Below are positions 19,733-26,612 of a DNA stretch of 26,612 bases, piece by piece. Every line of letters begins with the position of its first letter. Position 1 is the stretch's first letter. Below the pieces are notes generated by a model. That model was given only the letters and a program-made list of their open reading frames with translations, did no database searches and was not told the DNA's origin. The stretch is from a virus: positions 1 through 26,612 of the IMG/VR virus record IMGVR_UViG_3300025815_000091, one strand, 5' to 3'. Position numbers and translations under genes: made by a program.

Positions 19733-19740
19733 TATTTATA
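19733..19740 (-). promoter_or_regulatory. T4-type late promoter TATAAATA (outer-membrane-like gene)
   Basis: A perfect TATAAATA on the minus strand, about 49 bp before the ATG at 19684. It contains the TAA stop codon (19736-19738) of the upstream gene. Confidence 0.75.
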
Positions 19741-20002
19741 CTTCAAATTTCTCCCAATCCGCCCAACTTTTTAGAGTATCCCAACGAAAGGATCGCCAAC
19801 CCATATTATCTAGGTCATATACAGGGCGTACTTCTGCTGTCTTTAAAACACCTTCGCCTGAAGGTTGATGTTCTGATGGAATCATATCTTCCTTTAGAGT
19901 AGCCTTCATTACACGATATTCACCACTCTTCTTAGTAAACTCAAGACGAACTACACTTGTACGTAAAGCATGAACCAACAAATCACGTTCAAATTCTTGC
20001 AT
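19736..20002 (-). CDS. WYL_2/DUF2693-like phage protein (88 aa)
   Basis: Start MQEFERDLLVHALRTS, with GGGAG 6 bases upstream; a TTG two codons earlier is rejected. The core reads VVRLEFTKKSGEYRVMKATL, then RPVYDLDNMGWRSFRWDTL. I recognise this as the small Sm-like/SH3-type beta-barrel protein (PF10902, WYL_2) found in many phages. It may bind nucleic acid; no role is established. It follows the glutaredoxin gene by two bases. Confidence 0.7.
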   Translation of the reverse strand: MQEFERDLLVHALRTSVVRLEFTKKSGEYRVMKATLKEDMIPSEHQPSGEGVLKTAEVRPVYDLDNMGWRSFRWDTLKSWADWEKFEV

Positions 20003-20004
20003 TC

Positions 20005-20259
20005 TCAACTCCCACTATAATGATTATCAATCCAATCACAGAACTCATCATATCCGCCAATATGTTTATCGTTGATGAAAATCTGAGGAACAGTTTTTAC
20101 ATCTGGCACTCTATTTTTCAATTCGTTTTTCCAAACCTCGCTTTCAGAAATATTATACTCAACATATTCAGGAAACATTTCCTGTTTACTTATATAAAGA
20201 GTTTTTGCTCTTGTACAATAAGAACATCCATTTTGTGTATATATTTCTAGCTTTGTCAT
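20005..20259 (-). CDS. grx: Glutaredoxin
   Basis: 84 residues, the usual glutaredoxin size. Active site C12-S-Y-C15 (NGCSYCTRAK), cis-proline T56-V-P58 (KTVPQIFIND) and glutathione-binding G68-G-Y-D71 (HIGGYDEF). It reduces disulphides using glutathione; phage copies usually feed ribonucleotide reductase. No nrdA/nrdB genes are in this window. ATGA overlap with the gene upstream. Confidence 0.92.
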   Translation of the reverse strand: MTKLEIYTQNGCSYCTRAKTLYISKQEMFPEYVEYNISESEVWKNELKNRVPDVKTVPQIFINDKHIGGYDEFCDWIDNHYSGS

Positions 20260-20528
20260 GTCGTACTAACCGCCATTCGAAACTCTCCCTTTGGATCTCC
20301 AAACAAGTCATTAGTGCGAACACGAATATGGCGTTTGTTTGTTTCCTTCGTATTTGGATTAGGAATCGTAATCCAAGGATTCTCTAAACGTCGCCACGCC
20401 TTCATAATATCATCCAATCGGTCCACTCGCGTAATATTACGTCTGACCGACTTTACAGTAGACCTGTTAACGTTTGGACGTTCACCATTAGATACGTAAT
20501 GTTTGCCTGAAGCCTTCTTCTTACCCAA
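20256..20528 (-). CDS. Conserved basic phage protein (90 aa)
   Basis: Starts MGKKKASGKHYVSNGERPNV. It is rich in Lys/Arg (VKSVRRNITRVDRLDD, KRHIRVRTND) and has the block MKAWRRLENPWITIPNPN. The opening KxSGKHYVS is shared with a family of T4-like phage proteins I recall as hypothetical. Probably nucleic-acid binding. It overlaps the glutaredoxin start by four bases. Confidence 0.7.
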   Translation of the reverse strand: MGKKKASGKHYVSNGERPNVNRSTVKSVRRNITRVDRLDDIMKAWRRLENPWITIPNPNTKETNKRHIRVRTNDLFGDPKGEFRMAVSTT

Positions 20529-20540
20529 CTCAGTTTCCTT

Positions 20541-20795
20541 TCATAAATGATTTAGTTGTCGTAAAATGCGTTCTTTGTTTAGTACTCTTAGTTTCTCTTC
20601 CCACTTTGCTGCTTGTTCTCTGTAGTATATATGGGCGTATCTCCATGAAGAGTTTGGAGCTTCTAACAGACATTTAGCTTGCATTGGTTCAAGCCATTGT
20701 ACGTCTGTTTCATCATGATTTATAAGAGGGATCGTTCCACCATTGAGGTACGGATCTGTTTGTCCACTTTGCGAAACTTGCTTTTTCACCAACAT
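20541..20795 (-). CDS. Hypothetical protein (84 aa), start overlaps upstream gene
   Basis: Start MLVKKQVSQSGQTDPYLNG has a very good AGGAG site 6 bases upstream, although it overlaps the 3' end of the preceding gene by 83 bases. A later ATG (MQAKCLLEAPN) lies after that stop but lacks a site. The C-terminal half is helical and charged (REQAAKWEEKLRVLNKERIL). No family is recognised. Confidence 0.55.
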   Translation of the reverse strand: MLVKKQVSQSGQTDPYLNGGTIPLINHDETDVQWLEPMQAKCLLEAPNSSWRYAHIYYREQAAKWEEKLRVLNKERILRQLNHL

Positions 20796-21267
20796 AATAA
20801 CTCCTATAAGCGTCTACGAAATGAGAACTTTTGTATTTATCAGGCATTGCTTGTGGAATGGGTGTAAACTTGGCTCGTTGAATATTATTTGGTACATGAG
20901 ATAGTATATCAACGAGTTTCTCTTCTGTCAAATGTTTTTTGTGATATCGATATGTATATTCACTACACAGGGCTTCAAAATGACATTGTAACCAAATGTA
21001 ATTATTGTTACATTCACGTGCCCATACCGCAGAAGGATGATTGACATGTGATGCTTTGTAGAGACTAGATTCTAAATTATGATTAGGATGTCGCCATCGT
21101 TTGATAGACCTACCGTTAGCAGTCTTATCGGTATATTGTTCGCCATCTAGAATACGATGTGCTGTTGATAGAAGTTGTGCAGTTTCCACAATCATCTTGA
21201 CAACATGTTTATCACACATCATCTGTGCAGATTCTTCAGGACACGTTGATAGAGCAAAAATATTCAT
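20713..21267 (-). CDS. Conserved phage protein, possibly pyrimidine-dimer glycosylase-related
   Basis: 184 residues starting MNIFALSTCPEESAQMMCDK. It continues HVVKMIVETAQLLSTAHRILDG, HVNHPSAVWARECNNNYIWL, CSEYTYRYHKKH, IPQAMPD and YRSYYVGEKASFAKW. This pattern is widespread in marine phages. The opening CP..SA.....KHVVKM..ETAQ resembles the Pyr_excise (DenV-like) family, but I cannot confirm the catalytic threonine or equivalent. Treat as conserved protein, possible DNA repair. ATGA overlap upstream. Confidence 0.7.
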   Translation of the reverse strand: MNIFALSTCPEESAQMMCDKHVVKMIVETAQLLSTAHRILDGEQYTDKTANGRSIKRWRHPNHNLESSLYKASHVNHPSAVWARECNNNYIWLQCHFEALCSEYTYRYHKKHLTEEKLVDILSHVPNNIQRAKFTPIPQAMPDKYKSSHFVDAYRSYYVGEKASFAKWTNRSVPQWWNDPSYKS

Positions 21268-21455
21268 CGGTATTCACACCATGCATCAATATTGTTATAG
21301 GTATACTCTTCAATATTACGATAGAACTTACCGGGATTGTTCTTGATAGATTCAGCAGCAATAGCACAATCTCGGTAAGAAGATGTTTCTTGTTCGTATC
21401 TAATATCACCGGCAAGACCGCCAAATGAGGTTAGAATGATCAGAAAAACTTTCAT
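21264..21455 (-). CDS. Small secreted-like protein (63 aa) with borrowed segment
   Basis: Starts MKVFLIILTSFGGLAGDIRY, with AGGAG 7 bases upstream. The first 15 residues form a short hydrophobic leader. Residues 14-22 (LAGDIRYEQ) are encoded by 26 bp identical to a segment in the neighbouring gene. The rest (SYRDCAIAAESIKNNPGKFY) resembles the small Cys-containing periplasmic phage proteins. It has two Cys, one possible disulphide. Function unknown. Confidence 0.6.
   Translation of the reverse strand: MKVFLIILTSFGGLAGDIRYEQETSSYRDCAIAAESIKNNPGKFYRNIEEYTYNNIDAWCEYR
21391..21416 (-). repeat. 26-bp perfect repeat shared by adjacent genes (other copy 21703-21728)
   Basis: Identical 26-bp segments in two neighbouring unrelated genes, both read in the same frame as LAGDIRYEQ. 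Bases on both sides differ, so the match has sharp borders. Confidence 0.85.
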
Positions 21456-21470
21456 TGGTCAACTCCTTTA

Positions 21471-21770
21471 CTAATGTAACGTTTTGTTAGTTGTAGTAGG
21501 AACATTGAACTTCTGTACATGACGTTTGCTTGCCACGATACCTTCTACGATACCTTCTACTATATCATCAAATCCGTCTTCTGTCAACATTGTTTTGTAT
21601 ATACTCAATGCTTGGGTTAACATTACACCTGCAACTATAAGACCATTACCATTACAATTATCAATGTGTTTTACTGTATTATCAAGTACCTCGTCGTATA
21701 CCTGTTCGTATCTAATATCACCGGCAAGGTCGTATATTTGTTTCAGTAATTTTTCATCAATATCAGTCAT
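21471..21770 (-). CDS. Conserved phage hypothetical (99 aa)
   Basis: Starts MTDIDEKLLKQIYDLAGDIR. The central helix GLIVAGVMLTQALSIYKTML is followed by GFDDIVEGIVEGIV, which contains a 12-bp tandem duplication (IVEG twice). Similar short proteins with an (I)AGVM.AQ.L..YKT..L core occur in T4-like phages as I recall, with unknown role. Its ATG overlaps the stop of the HAD gene (ATGA). Confidence 0.65.
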   Translation of the reverse strand: MTDIDEKLLKQIYDLAGDIRYEQVYDEVLDNTVKHIDNCNGNGLIVAGVMLTQALSIYKTMLTEDGFDDIVEGIVEGIVASKRHVQKFNVPTTTNKTLH

Positions 21771-22354
21771 GATGTAATTACCCTTTCATAAATTTCTTTC
21801 CAGTTTTTGACGATTGGATATGAAAGATTCTCTTCATTCATATTGAAACCGTGTTCTACTAGAAGAGGTTTCATACCAACAGCTAGACCATCGTCTGCAT
21901 TCTCTACCTTATCTTCAATCCAGATGTATCCTGAATCTTCGTAGTGTTCTTTAAGATACTTATCTTTTCGAGCACCAGTAGCAAGACAGATGATATTACG
22001 AAAAGTGTTCTCGCCGAAAACCTTCTTAAGATTCCGTTCACGTAGCATTGCAGCATGTTTATCAGTAGAGAGACTGGTTACAACATCAAAGACATATCCA
22101 TGTTCTTCATGGAGTCGTTTGACGTACCAAACGGCATCTCGGAGGGCTGGTAGAAAACCAATTGCAGCAGATTGATTGAATTCTGCTATAAAACTCTTAC
22201 CTTGTTGTTTTGTGAGACCATATCGAGATCCAATCTCATAATAGAGATCAGACTCTGGACCTTTGAAGAATCCACGTTCATTCATCCAACAATCAAAAGC
22301 GTACTCCCAATTCAGAAGTACACCGTCGCAATCAGCGACAATTATCTTTTCCAT
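21767..22354 (-). CDS. HAD-superfamily phosphatase
   Basis: Start MEKIIVADCDGVLLNW (195 aa), with AAGG 7 bases upstream. A longer form from 22399 would add 15 residues and has a GGAG closer in. Motif I is D8-x-D10-G (ADCDGVLL), a likely motif II Ser/Thr lies in VVTSLS, a Lys in the ATGARKDKYL region, and motif III in YIWIEDKVENADDG. The cap region between suits a 5'-nucleotidase or small-metabolite phosphatase. Substrate unknown; a nucleotide salvage or sugar-phosphate role is possible given the neighbours. Confidence 0.8.
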   Translation of the reverse strand: MEKIIVADCDGVLLNWEYAFDCWMNERGFFKGPESDLYYEIGSRYGLTKQQGKSFIAEFNQSAAIGFLPALRDAVWYVKRLHEEHGYVFDVVTSLSTDKHAAMLRERNLKKVFGENTFRNIICLATGARKDKYLKEHYEDSGYIWIEDKVENADDGLAVGMKPLLVEHGFNMNEENLSYPIVKNWKEIYERVITS

Positions 22355-22431
22355 TATACTACCTTTATATATTTCCCAAACAGTCGTTTCATAAGACATA
22401 GGTCTCCATAGAAACTGAACTCACTTTAATC

Positions 22432-22460
22432 ATTATAGTACCATGCTGATTAAATGTCAA
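22432..22460 (-). promoter_or_regulatory. Sigma70-type promoter (P9)
   Basis: On the minus strand: TTGACA (22455-22460), 17-bp spacer, TATAAT (22432-22437), then GATTAAAGTGAG. The TTGACATTTAATC start and the TATAATGATTA.AGTGA end match P4-P7 although it is 17 kb away. The TGA stop of the upstream gene (22457-22459) is inside the -35 box. Confidence 0.8.
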
Positions 22461-23425
22461 CAGAAATTTTTTAATTTTTTAAAACTTTCTGGATTGGTAT
22501 AATCGTAATGAGTCTCATACCAAGTGTGAATGAATTTATTGTATCTTTCAAAATTAATCCAATCAGTGTTATAAGCATTAGATAAAGAATCACGATATTC
22601 TTTAGGATTTACCTTCCATGTGACGGTATCATAATCTGCCCTACCAAATGTGACAACTTTCTTGCCGGCTAAGATAGATTCTAACCCCACACCACTGTTT
22701 ACAGTCACAACCATCTCACTATTTTTTATCAAATCAAAGATGTTGAAATTATCTACCCAAACGCAATTATAACGATTAGCAACTTTTTTTATAGATTCCA
22801 TAGAACCTGGATTGACAGGATGACCTTTGATAACAACCTTCTTAGCAGTTGTTGAAGCCCAATCTAGGGTCATCTCCAAAGCTTCTTCTACTTTCACGTC
22901 ACTATGATATATGATAGTCTCATCGTGTGGTATCTGACAAGGAAAAAACACATATGGTTTGAAAGATAAAGCTGTATCGTTTGAACTAGGTTGATCAAAC
23001 TTTGTCTCACCAGAATCAACTCTATCAAATAGATGGTGTCTTTCAGTATTCTTACTAAGATTTTCCATAGGATAAGATGAAGCAGTAGCGCACCAACCTT
23101 TACTATCAATAGAAAAGATATGTGGTATAACCATCTGCATATAATATCTAACACGATTATCTAACCACCAAGTTTGTTCCATCTTGTGTGGTATATAATA
23201 AACATCAGCGTCTTTGCTGTGTTCTTTTACAAATTCAGTCGTAATCTGCCACAAAGGAACTTCAATGACTCTTACGTCGTCTTTTAAAACGTCATGAGCA
23301 TTATATAGTTGTTCAATAAACTTTATCCAATGGACTCGTATTGGAGCGATTGGTCCTCTTTGTTCTGGAACAGGACCTTCTTTAAACATAACGTCTAGTC
23401 TAGGCATGTATATATCAACTTGCAC
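22457..23425 (-). CDS. KpsC/KpsS-like capsule-type glycosyltransferase
   Basis: 322 residues, probably from a GTG start (GAGGA 8 bases upstream); an ATG six codons later (MPRLDVMF) lacks a site. The C-terminal half shows the capsule-synthesis (KpsC/S, beta-Kdo transferase) pattern: FPCQIPHDETIIYHS, KVVIKGHPVNPGS, then MVVTVNSGVGLESILAGKKVVTFG. The N-terminal half (WHIxF-type, DVYYIPHK) is less conserved. It would add a sugar to a lipid or polysaccharide acceptor. It ends within promoter P9 and overlaps the next upstream gene by 11 bases. Confidence 0.75.
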   Translation of the reverse strand: MQVDIYMPRLDVMFKEGPVPEQRGPIAPIRVHWIKFIEQLYNAHDVLKDDVRVIEVPLWQITTEFVKEHSKDADVYYIPHKMEQTWWLDNRVRYYMQMVIPHIFSIDSKGWCATASSYPMENLSKNTERHHLFDRVDSGETKFDQPSSNDTALSFKPYVFFPCQIPHDETIIYHSDVKVEEALEMTLDWASTTAKKVVIKGHPVNPGSMESIKKVANRYNCVWVDNFNIFDLIKNSEMVVTVNSGVGLESILAGKKVVTFGRADYDTVTWKVNPKEYRDSLSNAYNTDWINFERYNKFIHTWYETHYDYTNPESFKKLKNFC

Positions 23426-24098
23426 TTTTGCGTTCCTCTAGATAGTTTTTTTGATTTTTTCGATTACCTTTGCCAGTCCAGATGATACTGTCTTCATTAA
23501 ACTCCCAATCAATATACTTAGAGGGCATCTGAACAAACTTCAAGTCTTTTATATTTTGATGAACTTTCCACAAAATGACTTGATCCATAAACCAAATACA
23601 GCCATGTTTTTTGATATTTTCCATGAGATTATGTGCCACGGTATCAATGAAACTATAACCCGACTTTCTCAGATACATAGCACCAGCAGCTACATGGGTT
23701 CCTTCATTTTCCCATCCTACTGTTCCTGGTAACGGATCTCTTGTGAAAATTGAATAATCACAATTTTTAAAATCGTCCCAATCAATAGGTTTTCTTAGAA
23801 ATCCATCAATATCAACAATCAACATTTCAGAAACATTGTCTTGTCTAATTATATCAGAAGCAACTATAAATCTAGAACAAGCATACATCATGCGATCTTT
23901 TGGTTCAATGTCACTAAAACTAAAATGACACCCGATATGCCAATCAAAAGAATTCTGATTCAGAATCTCTTGTTTCGTTTCTTCGTCACAAAGAATATGA
24001 ATCCAAGGTGTTTCGCCATTCTTTATCGCACTCTTAGCAAAAGCCTCTCCGTGTTCTTTTAAATAGATGGGATCACAACAGGCGAAAACAATTTTCAT
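23415..24098 (-). CDS. GT-A fold glycosyltransferase-like protein
   Basis: 227 residues. The N-terminal strand MKIVFACCDPIYLKEHG is followed by FAKSAIKNGETPWIHIL, then the CSRFIVASDI and LIVDIDGFLRKPID segment, with the metal-binding DxD at D96-I-D98. Then come HVAAGAMYLRKSG and WFMDQVILW. This is the arrangement of GT8-like and phage sugar transferases. Target unknown. ATGA overlap with the Gmd gene, 11-base overlap with the KpsC/S-like gene, so it belongs to the same sugar operon. Confidence 0.75.
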   Translation of the reverse strand: MKIVFACCDPIYLKEHGEAFAKSAIKNGETPWIHILCDEETKQEILNQNSFDWHIGCHFSFSDIEPKDRMMYACSRFIVASDIIRQDNVSEMLIVDIDGFLRKPIDWDDFKNCDYSIFTRDPLPGTVGWENEGTHVAAGAMYLRKSGYSFIDTVAHNLMENIKKHGCIWFMDQVILWKVHQNIKDLKFVQMPSKYIDWEFNEDSIIWTGKGNRKNQKNYLEERKSAS

Positions 24099-25060
24099 GT
24101 TTTACCCATCCAATATTCTATCATCTCTTCTAACATCAACTCAAAAGTATAATTAGGTTTCCAATTTAGTATCTTTCTAGTTTTTTCTGAATCACCACAG
24201 AGATATTTCAATTCTTCTGGTCTCATATACTTTGGATTTTGTACTACAAAGTCTTCATAATTTAAATCTAGTCGGCCAAAGACATATTCACACATTTGTC
24301 GGACAGTATAGGATTTACCAGTTGCTACAATCCAATCGTCTGGATCACTATGATTAATAATTTTGTGCATTGCTCTAACATAATCAGAACTATGACCCCA
24401 ATCACGACTGCTATCCATATTACCCATCTCAAGTTTATTGAGTTTGTTTTTCTTGATTAGAACAGCGTTCTTCACAACTTTATTCGTTACAAAGTTTGTT
24501 CCACGTCTAGGAGATTCGTGATTGAATAAAATTCCGTTACAAGCATGCATATTATATCCGTGTCTATAATGTCTTACAAGATTATAACCAAGAACTTTAG
24601 AACAGCCGTATGGACTGACAGGATTCATTGGTGTTGTTAGTCTTTGAAATCCGTCTTCATCTACACTGTTACCAAACATTTCACTAGAAGATGCTTGATA
24701 AAACTTTGCTTCTGGACAGAGTTTACTAGTAATCTCTAGCATATTTAAAACACCTAGAGAATTTGTTTTAATAGTAAAAGAGGGGATGTCAGAAGAAATT
24801 CTAACTTGACTCATAGCAGCCAAATTATAGATTTCATCTGGTTTAACTTTATTAATGATATCATATAATGAGTGTACATCTAATAGATCGCCGTAATGAA
24901 GACCGGCAATTTTATCAGAGAATTTTTCTAATCTTGCACTTTGATTTTCTGCTACACTATGTCTACGGACAATACCATGTACTTCGTAATCAAGACTTAA
25001 AAGATATTCTGTAAGATAAGAACCATCTTGTCCACTAATACCTGTAATTAACGCTTTCAT
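24095..25060 (-). CDS. gmd: GDP-mannose 4,6-dehydratase
   Basis: Start MKALITGISGQDGSYLTEYL (321 aa, near the usual 340-370). A longer frame from 25153 adds 31 residues of overlap and is rejected. NAD(P) site G7-x2-G10-x2-G13. Catalytic S125/S126-E127 in SSSEMFGN, and Y151-x3-K155 in SPYGCSKV. Further family blocks: LNMLEI, GILFNHESPRRG and VRQMCEYVF. It converts GDP-D-mannose to GDP-4-keto-6-deoxy-D-mannose, the precursor of fucose, rhamnose and perosamine. The adjacent aminotransferase points to an amino sugar. Confidence 0.92.
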   Translation of the reverse strand: MKALITGISGQDGSYLTEYLLSLDYEVHGIVRRHSVAENQSARLEKFSDKIAGLHYGDLLDVHSLYDIINKVKPDEIYNLAAMSQVRISSDIPSFTIKTNSLGVLNMLEITSKLCPEAKFYQASSSEMFGNSVDEDGFQRLTTPMNPVSPYGCSKVLGYNLVRHYRHGYNMHACNGILFNHESPRRGTNFVTNKVVKNAVLIKKNKLNKLEMGNMDSSRDWGHSSDYVRAMHKIINHSDPDDWIVATGKSYTVRQMCEYVFGRLDLNYEDFVVQNPKYMRPEELKYLCGDSEKTRKILNWKPNYTFELMLEEMIEYWMGKT

Positions 25061-25754
25061 TAAAAAACCTCGCTTTTGATAAATCAGGATAATTCTTCCA
25101 ATCACCACTATCGTCATTATATTCAGGAATCTGGTCCATAATAATGATACCACGAGCGGCGTCTTCTGGTGTCATATAATAATGCCATCCCAAGTATTCA
25201 AAGGAATCTTCATCATATTTACCATCTAAATCTCTACCATCGTATCTAATCTTTTTAAGATACTCGTATTCGTTCTTATTGTCAAGTAAAATCATACCAC
25301 CTCTACCAATAGGTACTCGTTTCTTTAATTGAAAAGAAACGATATGAAATCCACCCATATACATATCTCTTTGCCAACGAGTAGCTCCATCCCATATCCT
25401 ATAAGGTTTTAACTGATATATACCTGACCATTCTCTATCTTCTAATTTTACTTTAAATCCAGCATGTATTATCTGTTGAGGTACTGAAACATATGTGTGT
25501 TTAGGAATAGTAATAGTTGATATATTTTTTCTGTGTCTTTTTATACATTGTAATGCTAGAAAGATACCGTGCGAACAGCAGTCTACAGAAACCGCGTACT
25601 TTGATCCTGCGTATTTGGCAACTTTTTTTTCAAACATATCTACTACATCGCGTGGATCTTTCCAATCGTAACCGAGTTCTCTAATTTGGTCTAGCTCTGG
25701 TCTTTGTAAATGTTTAGGTAGTTGTCCTATTGGCCATGCGTTATATTCTACCAT
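25035..25754 (-). CDS. Compact DegT/DnrJ/EryC1-type sugar aminotransferase
   Basis: Start MVEYNAWPIGQLPKHLQ, with GGAGG just upstream. At 239 residues it is far shorter than the 360-400 of the family. PLP-binding features remain: SVDCCSHGIFLALQ, TIPKHTYVSVPQ, D122 in RIWDGATRW (the cofactor-ring Asp), and K145 in SFQLKKRVPIGRGGM (the Schiff-base Lys region). The end YMTPEDAARGIIIMDQI matches the usual A-A-x-G-x-x-Q-L helix. The loop between the first and second half and most of the C-terminal domain are missing. With Gmd it probably makes GDP-perosamine or a similar 4-amino sugar. Confidence 0.75.
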   Translation of the reverse strand: MVEYNAWPIGQLPKHLQRPELDQIRELGYDWKDPRDVVDMFEKKVAKYAGSKYAVSVDCCSHGIFLALQCIKRHRKNISTITIPKHTYVSVPQQIIHAGFKVKLEDREWSGIYQLKPYRIWDGATRWQRDMYMGGFHIVSFQLKKRVPIGRGGMILLDNKNEYEYLKKIRYDGRDLDGKYDEDSFEYLGWHYYMTPEDAARGIIIMDQIPEYNDDSGDWKNYPDLSKARFFNESVNYRY

Positions 25755-26541
25755 CAATATCCTCCAGATATGTTCTTATATTATAATACTCGTTACACCA
25801 TTTTTTAGCATACTTACCTTCGCTAGGTCTAGAGAACATTGGATGATAGTACTCAGAACACCCCTCAAAGAAGTAGTGTATCGCCTGTGCTTTTCTTGTT
25901 TTATCTTTGTGTGGCGTAAATGTACCGCCATGTAGAAGATTTGCTTCCCATATAATCGCTTCACCTTTTTTCACGGGAACAGGAGTTCTCTTTCCTTTTT
26001 TTATCAAAACAAGATGCTCTATAAACTTCTCATATTCTCTATAGTTTATCTCTTCACCATTCTCTATATCGTCTGGATGTGGAAGACCTAGAGATTCATA
26101 GTTATATATATCCCAGTCGTGACTACCTGGAACTACAGACAAAGCACCATTCTCTATAGTCGCATCTTCTAAAGCAACCCATACACCAATCATCATTCTC
26201 TCTGGTATGGTATGAAAATGAATACAATCGCTATGTAGTGGTTGATTAGATGGACCTGTAAAATTGATTGTAGAAAACGGAAATGCCTTCTTCATATACC
26301 AATTTTCTAGATGACGAAGTATTTTTTCATTCATACAGAGATTGGCGATATTTCTACTCTTTTTCCACGCTTCAAATAATCTGGGCCACTGTGTATATTG
26401 ATAATGGTCAGATTGAATCGTCTTATTCTCTAGTGCTAGAATGTTTGTTACATCATCATTTATACCATTAATTTCGGCATCAGTCAACTCCAAATCAATG
26501 ATATCATAACCTTCACTATTCCAGAATTTATTAAAAGTCAT
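25741..26541 (-). CDS. PhyH-like Fe(II)/2-oxoglutarate dioxygenase
   Basis: 266 residues. Iron ligands H103-x-D105 (PLHSDCIHFH) and H204 (ANLLHGG), and the 2-oxoglutarate-binding R216 (KTRKAQAIHYF). Family blocks WVALEDATIENGALSVVPGSH and VKKGEAIIWE are clear. Family members hydroxylate small molecules, lipids or sugars; marine phages carry many with unknown substrates. Its place at the head of the Gmd/aminotransferase pair suggests tailoring of a sugar. The start has AGGGAG about 8 bases upstream and overlaps the preceding gene. Confidence 0.85.
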   Translation of the reverse strand: MTFNKFWNSEGYDIIDLELTDAEINGINDDVTNILALENKTIQSDHYQYTQWPRLFEAWKKSRNIANLCMNEKILRHLENWYMKKAFPFSTINFTGPSNQPLHSDCIHFHTIPERMMIGVWVALEDATIENGALSVVPGSHDWDIYNYESLGLPHPDDIENGEEINYREYEKFIEHLVLIKKGKRTPVPVKKGEAIIWEANLLHGGTFTPHKDKTRKAQAIHYFFEGCSEYYHPMFSRPSEGKYAKKWCNEYYNIRTYLEDIDGRI

Positions 26542-26612
26542 AACCTAACTCCCTAGCATACTTATAAGCAAGTTCGTTTGGTCTTTTCTTTACCGGTCTT
26601 GCAGGACTGCCA
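26531..26612 (-). CDS. C-terminus of a partial gene, possibly a hexapeptide acyltransferase
   Basis: Only the last 26 residues are in the window: GSPARPVKKRPNELAYKYAR then ELGYDF and a stop. The G-x-P-A-[KR]-x-[IV]-x-[KR] pattern is how left-handed beta-helix sugar acetyltransferases usually end, so a sugar O- or N-acyltransferase is a reasonable guess. Its stop overlaps the start of the PhyH gene by 11 bases, which fits membership of the same sugar operon. Too short to be sure. Confidence 0.5.
   Translation of the reverse strand, partial: GSPARPVKKRPNELAYKYARELGYDF

Overview
The window looks like part of a tailed-phage genome of the marine T4-like myovirus kind. The support is a T4-type RNase H/5'-nuclease, a phage PhoH ATPase, three well-placed T4-type late promoters (TATAAATA), five tRNA genes with encoded CCA ends, a DUF6433-like gene, virion-type secreted repeat and coiled-coil proteins, and dense head-to-tail packing with ATGA stop/start overlaps. 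I see no ribosomal genes, housekeeping operons or integrase. The DNA is AT-rich except for the hexapeptide-repeat block. The host cannot be fixed from the sequence; a marine bacterium is likely, and the PurS-like protein is reminiscent of alphaproteobacterial PurS.

Layout. (1) Positions 1-5250, all minus strand: an accessory region of very small genes, each short unit with its own sigma70-type promoter (TTGACA, 16-17 bp, TATAAT-like), plus tRNA-Asn, tRNA-Thr, tRNA-Pro, tRNA-Arg and an atypical fifth tRNA, a PurS homologue, a small lipoprotein and a 266-residue late protein. Several pieces here are partial copies of one another. (2) 5250-12000, minus: a replication/recombination and metabolism block with a secreted protein, a PD-(D/E)XK nuclease, PhoH, an FmdB-like protein, a GT-A glycosyltransferase, a Rossmann-like enzyme, DUF6433, RNase H and conserved hypotheticals. 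(3) 12000-13950, minus: three tandem paralogues built almost entirely of hexapeptide (left-handed beta-helix) repeats, interleaved with a paralogue of a small gene near 3.7 kb. (4) 13940-14630, minus: a secreted HExxH (DUF6647-like) protein and a small partner. (5) 14640-18080, the only plus-strand genes: a late-promoter operon of three virion-type proteins, including a 783-residue protein with a NIDO-like domain, twelve 22-residue two-cysteine repeats and a K/E-rich coil. (6) 18080-22460, minus: a GT4 glycosyltransferase, a zinc-ribbon-like mini-protein, a late outer-membrane-like protein, a WYL_2-like protein, glutaredoxin, a HAD phosphatase and conserved phage hypotheticals. (7) 22460-26612, minus: a surface-sugar cluster with a KpsC/S-like transferase, a GT-A transferase, GDP-mannose 4,6-dehydratase, a compact DegT-type aminotransferase, a PhyH dioxygenase and the tail of what may be a hexapeptide acyltransferase.

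How the parts may work together: the sigma70-like promoters would give early expression of the small accessory genes by host polymerase. The TATAAATA promoters would give late expression of the virion operon, the 266-residue protein and the outer-membrane-like protein. Gmd followed by the aminotransferase would be expected to make a GDP-4-amino-4,6-dideoxy sugar (perosamine-like), which the glycosyltransferases could attach to virion or host surface structures.

The most unusual observations are a tRNA-Pro gene lying in frame inside a protein gene, a family of promoter-leader cassettes whose -10 box is half of a perfect palindrome, repeated partial duplication of small genes, and the self-propagating arrangement of the hexapeptide-repeat genes, in which each gene's 3' end carries the ribosome-binding site of the next.
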